31,865 nucleotides of DNA, taken from positions 1 to 31,865 of the IMG/VR virus record IMGVR_UViG_3300030104_004962. One strand, written 5' to 3'. The position numbers were made by a program, and so were the translations under genes. Positions 6,401 through 13,950 of the stretch are shown here, piece after piece. Every line of letters begins with the position of its first letter. The first letter of the stretch is position 1. The DNA comes from a virus. Under the pieces are notes generated by a model, which made no database searches, was not told where the DNA came from, and saw only the letters and a program-made list of their open reading frames with translations.

Positions 6401-9156
6401 TTGAGAGCCTTCCTTCGGATGCGCAGCCAGATATATGGTATGAAAATGAACTTAATTTTAATGTTAGCGCTAATGGTGAACATGAAGGAAATGTTAGCAA
6501 TCAAAACGTATTAACAAAAACTGGTGCGGTTATAGACACAGGTTTCTTTAATTGTTACGCTTTTGGGAATGGAGTGGAAAGCTACACGGTAAGAGATTCT
6601 ATAAAAGGACAAGCTTTAGCTTTAGGGAACAGAGTGACTACAACGTCAGGACAAGATTATAAAGAAGCGCATAGGTTTGCCGACTTAACTTATAGCGGAG
6701 TGTATAATGATGAGTCTAACGTAAATAAACTTAATGAGTTTAACTTAGGGTTAGTAAATTATAAAACTTTAGAAGACTCTTTTGGATCTATTCAAAAACT
6801 ACATGCTAGAAAAACAGACATACTTACCCTCCAAGAAGATAAAATCTCTTACGTATTAGCAGGGAAAGATTTGCTTACAGACGCTGGAGGCACTGGCTCT
6901 TTAACTTCAGTACCTGAAGTACTAGGGCAACAAATCTCACGTATTGAAGAATATGGAATTAGTAGAAACCCTGAAAGTTTTGCAGTATTTGGGGCGGACA
7001 AATTTTTTACTGACGAGCAAAGAGGAGCTGTTATACAATTAAAAGGAGGGGCTTATAATCAAGAGTCATTAACAGTAATCTCGGAGCAAGGAATGAGGTC
7101 TTGGTTTAGAGATTTATTCCATGCTAATTTTGATGCTCAAAAACTGGGAGGCTTTGACCCTTACATGAACGAGTATGTTTTATCAGCTAACAGTATTACT
7201 TTACCATTTGTAGGCAATTGTGATTTGTGTGGCAGTTCACGTAATATAACTATTCCTATAGGGGAAACAATCTCTTATTGTGTAAATGTAACGGAGGAAG
7301 TAGGCACGGTAGAGATTGAATTTGTTATTCCAAGCGGAGGAAACTCTAACGTTATTACTGAAGCTAATACCCCGGCTGCTAGCGCAGGGTTAGTTAACAT
7401 AATGGCAGAAACCAATTCAGTGGCTTCGTCGGGAGGAGAGATTGTGGTGGAAGATTCTACATCAAACAACACCTATACTATTACCGCTTTGTATAATGGG
7501 ACCGTTACGACTGTAACGACTTCAGTTAATGGAATTTTAACTGTAGCTAAAAATTCAGTATATGCTAGCGACTTAACTGTTGAAGTGTCTTCTAACAGTA
7601 TTAACGTAGACACTATAGAGATTACAGTAAATTGTCCTGTTCCAGATGAAATATCCATAATCCAAGTAGGAATAGGAAGTAATGCAGATAGAGGTAAATT
7701 TATTCACAACGAATATAGGTGGCAAGATGGCTTGTTTAACTCGCCTCTTCATAGCGAACAGATGGAGTTTGCAAGTGGAACTGAAAATCCTTTAGTTGGA
7801 CAATATTTATCTTTAACAGGAAGTCAAGGAGCGGGAGTAATTCCGGACGATGATGCTAAAGTTTTTATTATTAGTAATAAAATAAAATTTGATGATTATG
7901 ATTTTTCTCCTAATACTAATAATTTTAGATACTTAAGATCTTCTACTTTATATGGGAACATAACCTCTGAAATAATAACTTTATTAGCCGCCTCTACCTC
8001 TGCTACGCCTATTGAAAATAATAGCCCTGAATTCTTTGCGACTTTTACTATGCCTAGTGGAGCTACTGGGGATAATTTATATTTAATTTATGACTATAGA
8101 GATTCAACAGAAGTTCAGTTATGTTATTCAACTGTAGATTTAAACGATGTTTGTTGTGTGGGTTGTAATGTAGAACCTACGCCGGTTCCAACTCCTTCAC
8201 CTACGCCTGGCCCGATAACGTGTACTTCTTACTCATTAGCGTCGCCATCAACGTGTACTTCTTATTCGGTGCAAGCCACTGTTGATACACTAAATATTGC
8301 TTTTACCAATTGTGATGGTTCTACAGGCGAAATAAAAGGGCTGCCACCTGGGGATGAAGTAGATGTATGTTCTACTGTTACTCCAGTTACACTTCCAGCC
8401 ACAGCAATAATAACCCCAGGATCAAATTGCGGGGGAACCACAAACACTTTTACCTGGTTGGGTTGCAACGGAACTCAATTACAAGAAACAGTAGGTGGGG
8501 GAACTAGCAGTACGGTTTGCGCTCGAAACATTCCTATTAGAACTCAAGGAGTTACCGGGACGGTAACAGCGGCCTCTACGTGTACAGAGTATTATTATGC
8601 GGCTATTCAATGTGGTCCAGGGGGAAGAAGAGTATTTTTATCGGCAACCGCCTCTGTACCTTTGGTGGGCGCAGGTAATATTGTTTATTATGATGAAATA
8701 AATTTAGCCGGAAATAATATCCCTATAAGAAAATGCGCGACTATAGAAAAAATCAACTGGGGTAATGGAGCTGATGGATCAATAGTGGGGCAAGCATCCT
8801 CGTGTAAGGACACTACGAATTGTCCGCCTCCACCCTCTCAAGCTGCAAACCCGGTGTGGCTATTTAGTGCAACTCAAGGAAATGGAGCGCTTTTTGATAC
8901 GGATTTAGTTTGCGGTACTTCTGTGTTTTGTTCGGATCCTGTATATACTTCGGTTACGTCTCCGGGTAATTTATTTTCGGGTGACACCCTGTTCTTTAGC
9001 GATCGACAATTTAATAAACCATTTAATGGAGATGCTTTATTTTATGGATTTAGAGCTCCTGTGACAGGCACGGTTTTACCTACTCCTGGATTTATGGAAG
9101 GATGGGTTCAAATTAGCAATGACGGAAGAGTAATATCATATTTAATTTGTCCTTAA
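3421..9156 (+). CDS. Giant tail nozzle/stabilisation-like protein with Cys-rich C-terminal modules (1911 aa)
   Basis: The N-terminus has RNFIAGRMNKSLDERL, then VPNGEYIDALNVRL and a run beginning GSTEASEIGSVEN. From memory this signature marks podovirus tail nozzle or DNA-stabilisation proteins (T7 gp12 or P22 gp10 class, beta-propeller). Beta-rich sequence continues to about residue 1260 and includes FGADKFFTDEQRGAVIQL and FDPYMNEYVLS. Residues about 1267-1410 look like an inserted beta-sandwich (Thr/Val/Ser-rich, bounded by Cys). The nozzle-type sequence then resumes. A Pro-Thr linker (PTPVPTPSPTPGP, residues 1586-1598) leads to a Cys-rich C-terminal part of about 310 residues. One unit there (about 1723-1780, YYYAAIQCGPGG) resembles units in the next protein. 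This suggests that host-recognition domains are fused to the nozzle. No signal peptide is seen; it should act in the virion. Confidence 0.8.
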   Translation: MANIQRNFIAGRMNKSLDERLVPNGEYIDALNVRLGSTEASEIGSVENSKGNTKMTSLQYEQTGSISGATLLSDQARCIGAYEDGQNNRIYWFVHDPAFTVGNTGKIDMIVSFNPTTENLTYHIISIDDGFAVNTTLNFNPQYLITAIDLVDDLLFFTDNINPPRFINVTQNYPNPFYNIDQTTPEEFMVVKKPPIKAPSIVLKQQINNLDDFLETRFICFAYRYQYPNGEFSATSQWSEPAFDPGNYGYDYATNLNEGMVNTVTGVDVVFNSGGALVESIEILYKEITDDTIKIVDKLSKNLQGFAHNTEYSFTFDNSKIFTILPSTELLRLYDNVPIKALGQTIMGNRLVYGNYIEGYDLKDIFNNPVKLEFQTNLVENTIQNTTLTASTDTGAYTFGSSQSINNSVAVIDFSALDPLTQFKAGTSFTIYFTFEHSIYDPTASQPTTTTQNTEVQFAYTLPQDYTSLYDLVAATDFQEAIGTASNIKPVYDAVNPTSCAGFTLTDLVNCYVPTTQTTSTGTVTKFSSGITAAGEPIAIVNNTPGSSSLKLQLPAIRYVTDPAVPSGGWYEYYKIISLNASFSSVSNPKSLHSNRGYEIGVVYMDEFLRSSTALVSPTNTIQIPCSNSRSQNQIQVSIPWAQRAPYWAKYYKFVLKPNQSTYETIYSETFFKDPESSSYYFLLEGENASKVETGQRLIVKRDSGGAVEQCVEAVVTDKQVQSPDFLKLRNPFDTTTYSTEPPDNPFEVGYYISVPGGAYMEIVPSGFNITSSETVGGSRVAHPAIRSTFPRRQKTRGFPIGRALVNVKNLDPSASSTAQYIDYDIPVNSQINITIKQRREGKKGGFLGACEYRYNTYESPDLFASTNYANFQAWFEGDNIGDLITQNSIVDNGDGSATTNTYIPGTPIDGTASGLNVSEPPETIKDTDKNPFIPVAFSTNSYQFFNANDGSKWLLATGAVSCKSGAFNIGGHASNVEMEITVQRADQGGVVVFESLPSDAQPDIWYENELNFNVSANGEHEGNVSNQNVLTKTGAVIDTGFFNCYAFGNGVESYTVRDSIKGQALALGNRVTTTSGQDYKEAHRFADLTYSGVYNDESNVNKLNEFNLGLVNYKTLEDSFGSIQKLHARKTDILTLQEDKISYVLAGKDLLTDAGGTGSLTSVPEVLGQQISRIEEYGISRNPESFAVFGADKFFTDEQRGAVIQLKGGAYNQESLTVISEQGMRSWFRDLFHANFDAQKLGGFDPYMNEYVLSANSITLPFVGNCDLCGSSRNITIPIGETISYCVNVTEEVGTVEIEFVIPSGGNSNVITEANTPAASAGLVNIMAETNSVASSGGEIVVEDSTSNNTYTITALYNGTVTTVTTSVNGILTVAKNSVYASDLTVEVSSNSINVDTIEITVNCPVPDEISIIQVGIGSNADRGKFIHNEYRWQDGLFNSPLHSEQMEFASGTENPLVGQYLSLTGSQGAGVIPDDDAKVFIISNKIKFDDYDFSPNTNNFRYLRSSTLYGNITSEIITLLAASTSATPIENNSPEFFATFTMPSGATGDNLYLIYDYRDSTEVQLCYSTVDLNDVCCVGCNVEPTPVPTPSPTPGPITCTSYSLASPSTCTSYSVQATVDTLNIAFTNCDGSTGEIKGLPPGDEVDVCSTVTPVTLPATAIITPGSNCGGTTNTFTWLGCNGTQLQETVGGGTSSTVCARNIPIRTQGVTGTVTAASTCTEYYYAAIQCGPGGRRVFLSATASVPLVGAGNIVYYDEINLAGNNIPIRKCATIEKINWGNGADGSIVGQASSCKDTTNCPPPPSQAANPVWLFSATQGNGALFDTDLVCGTSVFCSDPVYTSVTSPGNLFSGDTLFFSDRQFNKPFNGDALFYGFRAPVTGTVLPTPGFMEGWVQISNDGRVISYLICP
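8217..8267 (+). repeat. 33-bp tandem repeat within the nozzle gene
   Basis: AACGTGTACTTCTTACTC at 8217-8234 recurs with one mismatch at 8250-8267. It encodes TCTSYS twice with an 11-residue period, directly after the Pro-Thr linker. It looks like a recent in-frame duplication at the edge of the Cys-rich modules. Confidence 0.75.
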
Positions 9157-9176
9157 AAATTAATTAATTTTACACT

Positions 9177-11432
9177 ATGGCAACAGCTGGATTATATTAC
9201 ATAGACACTTTTAACTTTGCAGACGCTACTGCAGTCTATACTGATGCGGCTTTGACTACTTTTGCGCCAGATGGGTTTTATCAAATGGGGGGAGAAACTG
9301 CCCGTGAGCAAATAAGTGGTGTTTTAAAACCAGCAGAACCTTGCCCTTCGTGTGTAAAGCCTTCACCGGATCCTACACCTAATTTTATAATTTCATATAA
9401 AGCTATAGATAAAGTTACGAGCGCTGTAGATTATGTGCTCGCCGACACTAATTATAGTTTAAACCAAGAAGTTACTACTGATATATCAGCTAACTGTTGG
9501 CTTTTACAGCAATTCTCGGACGTCAGCACCTCAAACACCATCACAGGTTTATGCGTGCCTATTCCGCCAGATCAACCTGTATATTACGAGTTAAGGTTAT
9601 GTCCCGCTTCTAGCACTACGGGCGCACCAGACTCTATATATACCTCTATAGTCCCTACGCTCACTCAAAAAAGATATTTATATACTATATATGCGGCATA
9701 TTATCTATATGAAAATGCCCAACCTGTTGCTACTCCACTGCCTGGTATTCCTTTAATAGAAACCGGGCTCTCACTAGAGGCTCAGGCTACGTGCCCAGCG
9801 CCAGTGACAAAGTATAGTTATTGGAACGCTCAAAATTGTCAGACGCTAGCGACAAGAGTTTTCCGAGCTCCACTACAAACATTTTTTGTAGCAGGTGAGT
9901 CGGTAAAACATACTACTAGCGGAGGTTTTGTTACGTGTTATGAAATAACTGGAGCGCGTATAGGAAAGGACACCTCTTACGATTTAGAATATTTAGGTTC
10001 AGATCCTGTATACACAGGATGTACTACGGGTGCTTCCCCATGTATAGTAGCTGCTCCTACTAACACTTCGTTCTTAGCTAGAGAGACAACAACTAGCTTG
10101 GAGTATCATGTTCTATTTGATTCAAGTTTTAAAGTAAACGATAACGTAGAGATACAAGCTAGCGGCGGTGTACAAATTGCAGGGTGCTACAAATTAGTTG
10201 ACCAGTCTACTACTCCTACCACTAACACAATAGTAAATTTCTGCCCTGGTGTTACGGGCTGCGGCGTTTATAATGTGTCTGGGATAGGCACATGGAAACG
10301 ATGTAAAGATGGAGCTGTTCAAAACGAAGATTTCACCTTAGTTCCTAACGCTCAAGTATGTGCTCAGCTAGGTACGGCGTCTTTTTCAGGAGGCACACCG
10401 ACACAAGTAGGGGTTTGTAATCAAGACATAATTACCCCCCCAGGAACTACGTTTGACTATTTCAATGCTAAGCTGTGTGATGGTACAGGAGGAACAATAA
10501 GCGTTAAAACAGACGGTGTAAGACCGACGGTAGGGCAAGCGGTAAAAATAAACAGCGGATCAACATGTTATATAATAACTAGCACAGGAGGTTCTACTTT
10601 AGCTACCGATGTTATTACTAATATTTCTAATAATTGCAACCAGTGTAACCCTCCCGTCTCTTGCTATGCGCATAGCGTTGAATACAGCTCTAGCGCAACT
10701 GTTTGTCCAGATGGACAATCTGGAACTTTTGGAGTTACTTTTGCGGACACTAATGACTTTGCTACGGCTACTAAATTATTTAGCAGCGACGGATGTGTTA
10801 GCAGCTCGCCTGCAAACATAGGTACATACGCTGTAACTAGTGGAGGAACTAAAATATCTAGATATTGGGACGGTACAACTCTGGGACCAATTACTACCTG
10901 CAGTACTACGCCTCAACAAATAACAGGAACCATCACCACTATAGATAACAAAATACAAGGCGCCGCGTTAGGTGTAGGATATACCTTAACCGGATCGGGT
11001 CTTAATTCCACTACAACAGGATCGTCGCCTCTATCAATTGGAAGCCCTGCATTTAACACAGACGTATCTGTAAATAGCGGGTTTAGCATAACAGGAAAAA
11101 ACATAACATACAACCCTACAAGCATTACACAAGACTCTTCTATTACTGTAACGATAGAAGGAACAATTTCAATAGACACACCGGCCAACGTATATAGCGT
11201 GTTGACTTGTGGTAATAATCTAGTGTATAGTGTTGATTCAGGGGCTCAAACTTTATCCCCTGGTCAGGTTATCAGATTGCAACCCGATAATGGAGATCCA
11301 GCTAAATGTGCTAGAGTGATGTCTACCACACCTTCCCCAAAAAATGCAGAGTTTATAGATTTTGTAACAAACAATGGATGTGATAATATTAGCTGTGTAT
11401 CGGCAGGGTTTGACTTTGGCTTTGCCTTCTAA
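9177..11432 (+). CDS. Cys-rich modular tail adhesin / fibre-like protein (751 aa)
   Basis: The N-terminus has the block YYIDTFNFADATAVYTDAAL, then APDGFYQMGGETAREQISG and a CPSC pair. From memory such blocks occur in tail-fibre-like proteins of Bacteroidota phages. The rest is built from beta-rich, Thr/Ser/Gly-rich modules containing paired cysteines. One starts near residue 212 (YSYWNAQNCQ, ending CYEITG). A second starts near 426 (FDYFNAKLCDGTGG, ending CYIITS). A partial one lies near 682-751 (SPGQVIRLQ, then CARVMS). The pattern is aromatic-N-A-x-x-C, a V-x-G-x-x-V strand, then C-Y-x-I. Related modules end the preceding nozzle gene. A host-receptor adhesin is the likeliest role. The gene is followed by a glycosyltransferase gene, and its many Ser/Thr residues make it a possible substrate. 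Function is inferred, not shown. Confidence 0.7.
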   Translation: MATAGLYYIDTFNFADATAVYTDAALTTFAPDGFYQMGGETAREQISGVLKPAEPCPSCVKPSPDPTPNFIISYKAIDKVTSAVDYVLADTNYSLNQEVTTDISANCWLLQQFSDVSTSNTITGLCVPIPPDQPVYYELRLCPASSTTGAPDSIYTSIVPTLTQKRYLYTIYAAYYLYENAQPVATPLPGIPLIETGLSLEAQATCPAPVTKYSYWNAQNCQTLATRVFRAPLQTFFVAGESVKHTTSGGFVTCYEITGARIGKDTSYDLEYLGSDPVYTGCTTGASPCIVAAPTNTSFLARETTTSLEYHVLFDSSFKVNDNVEIQASGGVQIAGCYKLVDQSTTPTTNTIVNFCPGVTGCGVYNVSGIGTWKRCKDGAVQNEDFTLVPNAQVCAQLGTASFSGGTPTQVGVCNQDIITPPGTTFDYFNAKLCDGTGGTISVKTDGVRPTVGQAVKINSGSTCYIITSTGGSTLATDVITNISNNCNQCNPPVSCYAHSVEYSSSATVCPDGQSGTFGVTFADTNDFATATKLFSSDGCVSSSPANIGTYAVTSGGTKISRYWDGTTLGPITTCSTTPQQITGTITTIDNKIQGAALGVGYTLTGSGLNSTTTGSSPLSIGSPAFNTDVSVNSGFSITGKNITYNPTSITQDSSITVTIEGTISIDTPANVYSVLTCGNNLVYSVDSGAQTLSPGQVIRLQPDNGDPAKCARVMSTTPSPKNAEFIDFVTNNGCDNISCVSAGFDFGFAF

Positions 11433-11452
11433 AATATTATTTAGTATCTTAG
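11421..11452 (+). promoter_or_regulatory. Candidate promoter before the glycosyltransferase gene
   Basis: TTTG (11421-11424) and TATCTTAG (11445-11452) are 20 nt apart. The -7 box differs from TAnnTTTG at one position. It lies 18 nt before ATG 11471. The -33 element lies inside the end of the adhesin gene. Confidence 0.4.
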
Positions 11453-11470
11453 CGTATAAAATTAAATCCA

Positions 11471-12694
11471 ATGAAATCTATATTTGTTCAGATAGCTAGC
11501 TATCGTGATCCTGAGCTTATTCCTACTATTAAAGACTTAATTGAAAAAGCTTCTAACCCAGAAAACTTAAAGATATGTATAGCTCATCAATATAGTGAAG
11601 AAGATGAGTGGGACCGATTAGATCAGTTTGCTGATGACGCCCGGTTTACGGTTATTCAAATTCCTTATCTAGAGTCTCAAGGGACTTGTTGGGCGCGGAA
11701 TGAAATACAGCGTCATTATAATGGCGAAGACTATACGTTACACTTAGATTCTCATCACAGATTTTGTAAAGACTGGGATAAGGAGTGTATTGATATTATA
11801 ACTAACCTTCAAAAAGAAGGGTTTAAAAAACCTTTGCTTACCTCCTACTGCCCAGCTTATGAATTGCCGAGTGAACAAAAAAGAGACGGCGCGGTTTATG
11901 GTATGCGACTAAACACATGGAAAGACGGGGTAGCTTTATTTCACCCCTTTGAGCTGGAGAAAAGCGCAGCTCCTGTCCCTGCAAGGTTTTATTCAGGACA
12001 CTTTGCTTTTACATTAGGGCAGTTTTGTAAAGAGGTTCCTCACGATCCTTTAATGTATTTTTATGGGGAAGAAATATCTATATCGGTTAGAGCTTATACT
12101 CATGGCTATGATTTGTTTGCACCTCACAAGCATTTAGTGTGGCATGAATATACTAGAGAAGGGCGCTCCAAACATTGGGATGATCACAGCCGATGGTTTG
12201 ATAGGGATAACGCTTCTAAAGCACGAACACGTCAACTTCTTGGAGTAAACGGAGAAGTGTGTTCCCCTTGTAACAAAAACACTTTTAAAGAATATGGGTT
12301 AGGAGAAGTAAGGACACTTGAAGAATATGAAGTATATGCGGGGGTTAATTTTAAAAATCAAACTATTACTCATCGCTGCAAACGCAACTTACCTCCCCCA
12401 GGAATTCCCGGAGATTCGCTCTATTATGAGGCTAAGGAGTATCAAATTAAATTAAACAAATACGACTTCCTGTATAACGACATTGCTTTTGCAACCGTTG
12501 TAATGGAAGATGATGCTGGCATGGTGGTTCACCAAGACACGATAACTATTGAGGAAATAAAAACCCTTAAACAAGAAGATTTACCTTACATAACTGTTAC
12601 CCGCAGTGTAACAGGAGCAAACCCTTTGAGGTATTTAATATGGCCATATAGTCAAAGCCATGGATGGGGAGACAAAGTGGTTAGTTATTTTTAG
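11471..12694 (+). CDS. GT60-like (Skp1-type GlcNAc) glycosyltransferase (407 aa)
   Basis: The N-terminal 250 residues match the family of UDP-GlcNAc-dependent transferases typified by Skp1 GlcNAc transferase (Pfam GlcNAc, CAZy GT60). The start IFVQIASYRDPEL is the usual opening Rossmann strand. LHLDSHHRFCKDWD (residues 90-103) carries the D-S-H metal/sugar-nucleotide motif at D93-H95. MYFYGEEISISVRAYTHGYD (195-214) carries the family's GEE and THGYD blocks, followed by APHK and WHEYTR. Residues about 300-407 form an extra beta-type domain beginning KRNLPPPGIPGD. The enzyme should move a sugar from a nucleotide donor to a protein or glycan in the cytoplasm. Lying between two tail genes, it may glycosylate a virion protein. 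The substrate is unknown. Confidence 0.85.
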   Translation: MKSIFVQIASYRDPELIPTIKDLIEKASNPENLKICIAHQYSEEDEWDRLDQFADDARFTVIQIPYLESQGTCWARNEIQRHYNGEDYTLHLDSHHRFCKDWDKECIDIITNLQKEGFKKPLLTSYCPAYELPSEQKRDGAVYGMRLNTWKDGVALFHPFELEKSAAPVPARFYSGHFAFTLGQFCKEVPHDPLMYFYGEEISISVRAYTHGYDLFAPHKHLVWHEYTREGRSKHWDDHSRWFDRDNASKARTRQLLGVNGEVCSPCNKNTFKEYGLGEVRTLEEYEVYAGVNFKNQTITHRCKRNLPPPGIPGDSLYYEAKEYQIKLNKYDFLYNDIAFATVVMEDDAGMVVHQDTITIEEIKTLKQEDLPYITVTRSVTGANPLRYLIWPYSQSHGWGDKVVSYF

Positions 12695-12702
12695 TAAATT
12701 TG
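12695..12702 (+). promoter_or_regulatory. Candidate -7 promoter element (TAAATTTG)
   Basis: TAAATTTG fits TAnnTTTG and overlaps nothing coding: it starts directly after the stop of the glycosyltransferase gene and lies 19 nt before ATG 12722. No TTG lies 17-23 nt upstream, so confidence is low. Confidence 0.3.
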
Positions 12703-12721
12703 TATATCTAAAATTTTTACT

Positions 12722-13516
12722 ATGCCTGATTATACTTTAACATATAGCGAAACATCTAAAGGATGGCCTTCTTTCTATTCCTATTACCCAGAATACATGG
12801 TGGGAATGAACAATTATTTATATTCTTTTTCTGGAGGCAATATTTATCAGCACAATACTAATGTAGTTAGAAATAATTACTACGGGGTGCAGGGGATATC
12901 GGAAATTACTAGTGTGTTTAATGACGATCCTTTAACTAATAAAATATTTAAAACAGTGAATTTAGAGGCGGACACTGCGTGGACTGCTTCGTTAGAAACA
13001 GACCTTCCTAACACAGGGCTAATTGATTACAGTTGGTTTGTGCAAAAAGAAGGAGATTGGTTTGCGTACATTAGAACTGCAGGCGGAGATCCGGCAGAGT
13101 TAACTGAGTATGCGCTTCGGTCTATGAATGGTATTGCTCAAAGTTTATCGGTTACCGGGACAGCTAACACGCCTATTGTAAATTTTGCCACGACTATAAA
13201 CATAGGGAATATTATAAGTATAGGAGATAGTCTTTATTCCGCCAACCCTCCATATACAGGGCCTACCTTAATTGGAACCGTAACGGTAATAGAGGTGGAT
13301 CTGGTAAATGGAATCAATAGAATAACTGTTGACGCAACTGTCGCTGGTGGGGCTGCTCCCACGCTTCAAGATTCTTTTATTTTATACATTAAGAATCAAG
13401 AAGCTGAGTCTCATGGAGTGTTAGGGCATTATATGAAATTCGTTCTGCAGAATACTGCTACCATACCTACGGAGCTGTTTGCTGTAGAGTCTCAGGTTAT
13501 GAAAAGTAATCCTTAA
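12722..13516 (+). CDS. Conserved phage tail/structural protein (264 aa)
   Basis: The N-terminal block GWPSFYSYYPEYMVGMNNY, followed by LYSFSGGNIYQHN and RNNYYG, then SVFNDDPLTNKIFKTVNLE, is a signature that I recall from structural proteins of marine podo-like phages. KEGDWFAYIRT follows. The region around residues 140-230 is strand-rich (SVTGTANTPIVNF, SIGDSLY, VIEVDLVNGINRITVDATV) and may be a small beta-barrel inserted in the conserved frame. There are no Cys modules or membrane segments. It sits between the glycosyltransferase and acetyltransferase genes, so it is probably a tail component. The exact position in the virion cannot be told from the sequence. Confidence 0.7.
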   Translation: MPDYTLTYSETSKGWPSFYSYYPEYMVGMNNYLYSFSGGNIYQHNTNVVRNNYYGVQGISEITSVFNDDPLTNKIFKTVNLEADTAWTASLETDLPNTGLIDYSWFVQKEGDWFAYIRTAGGDPAELTEYALRSMNGIAQSLSVTGTANTPIVNFATTINIGNIISIGDSLYSANPPYTGPTLIGTVTVIEVDLVNGINRITVDATVAGGAAPTLQDSFILYIKNQEAESHGVLGHYMKFVLQNTATIPTELFAVESQVMKSNP

Positions 13517-13523
13517 AAATTAG

Positions 13524-13531
13524 TATCTTTG
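13524..13531 (+). promoter_or_regulatory. Candidate -7 element giving a nearly leaderless mRNA
   Basis: TATCTTTG lies only 7 nt before ATG 13539. A start of transcription about 5 nt after the box would leave a leader of only a few nucleotides. No clear -33 TTG is present 17-23 nt upstream. Confidence 0.4.
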
Positions 13532-13538
13532 TTAATAA

Positions 13539-13949
13539 ATGGAATTTAATATAAGACCATTGAACGACACTGACTATAAAGAAGTTCTTGTAGGCTGGTG
13601 GCGAGATTGGAAATGGACACCTCCGCTTCCTTCATTTTTACCAGACAATGGTAAAGGTGGTATAATGGTTTTAGATAAAGACACCCCTGTTTGCGCAGGG
13701 TTTATATATATGACTAATTCACAAGTAGCTTGGGTAGACTGGATTATATCTAATAAAGATTATAAGAAAAAACCACAGCGTCAAGATGCTTTGACATTAC
13801 TCATTAAAACATTAACAAACATCTGCAAGGATAGCGGTAAGAAATTCAGCTATGCTTTATTAAAAAATAAAAGTTTAATTAAAACATACGAGAATTTAGG
13901 ATATACCGCAGGAGATAACTACACACAAGAAATGATAAAATTATTATAA
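13539..13949 (+). CDS. GNAT-family N-acetyltransferase (136 aa)
   Basis: The length and order fit a minimal GNAT fold. The first strand and helix are FNIRPLNDTDYKEVLVGWW. The central strands are GGIMVLDKDTPVCAGFIYM and AWVDWIISN. The loop and helix after that (KKPQRQDALTLLIKTLTNI) correspond to the acetyl-CoA pyrophosphate-binding motif A, here without the usual glycines. The end has KNKSLIKTYENLGYTAGD, the typical late helix and N-L-G-Y turn. Small GNAT genes of this kind are, from memory, common among phage tail genes. It would acetylate an unknown amine, possibly on a virion protein or a host factor. The stop is followed one base later by the next start. Confidence 0.75.
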   Translation: MEFNIRPLNDTDYKEVLVGWWRDWKWTPPLPSFLPDNGKGGIMVLDKDTPVCAGFIYMTNSQVAWVDWIISNKDYKKKPQRQDALTLLIKTLTNICKDSGKKFSYALLKNKSLIKTYENLGYTAGDNYTQEMIKLL

Positions 13950-13950
13950 C

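Noticed and set aside
6249-6514. Open frames on both strands inside the nozzle gene
   Set aside because: They lie wholly inside the 1911-residue gene, have no family features and arise from its composition.
8170-11432. Diversity-generating retroelement target in the adhesin
   Set aside because: No reverse transcriptase gene or template repeat is visible in the window; the modules differ as normal diverged repeats.
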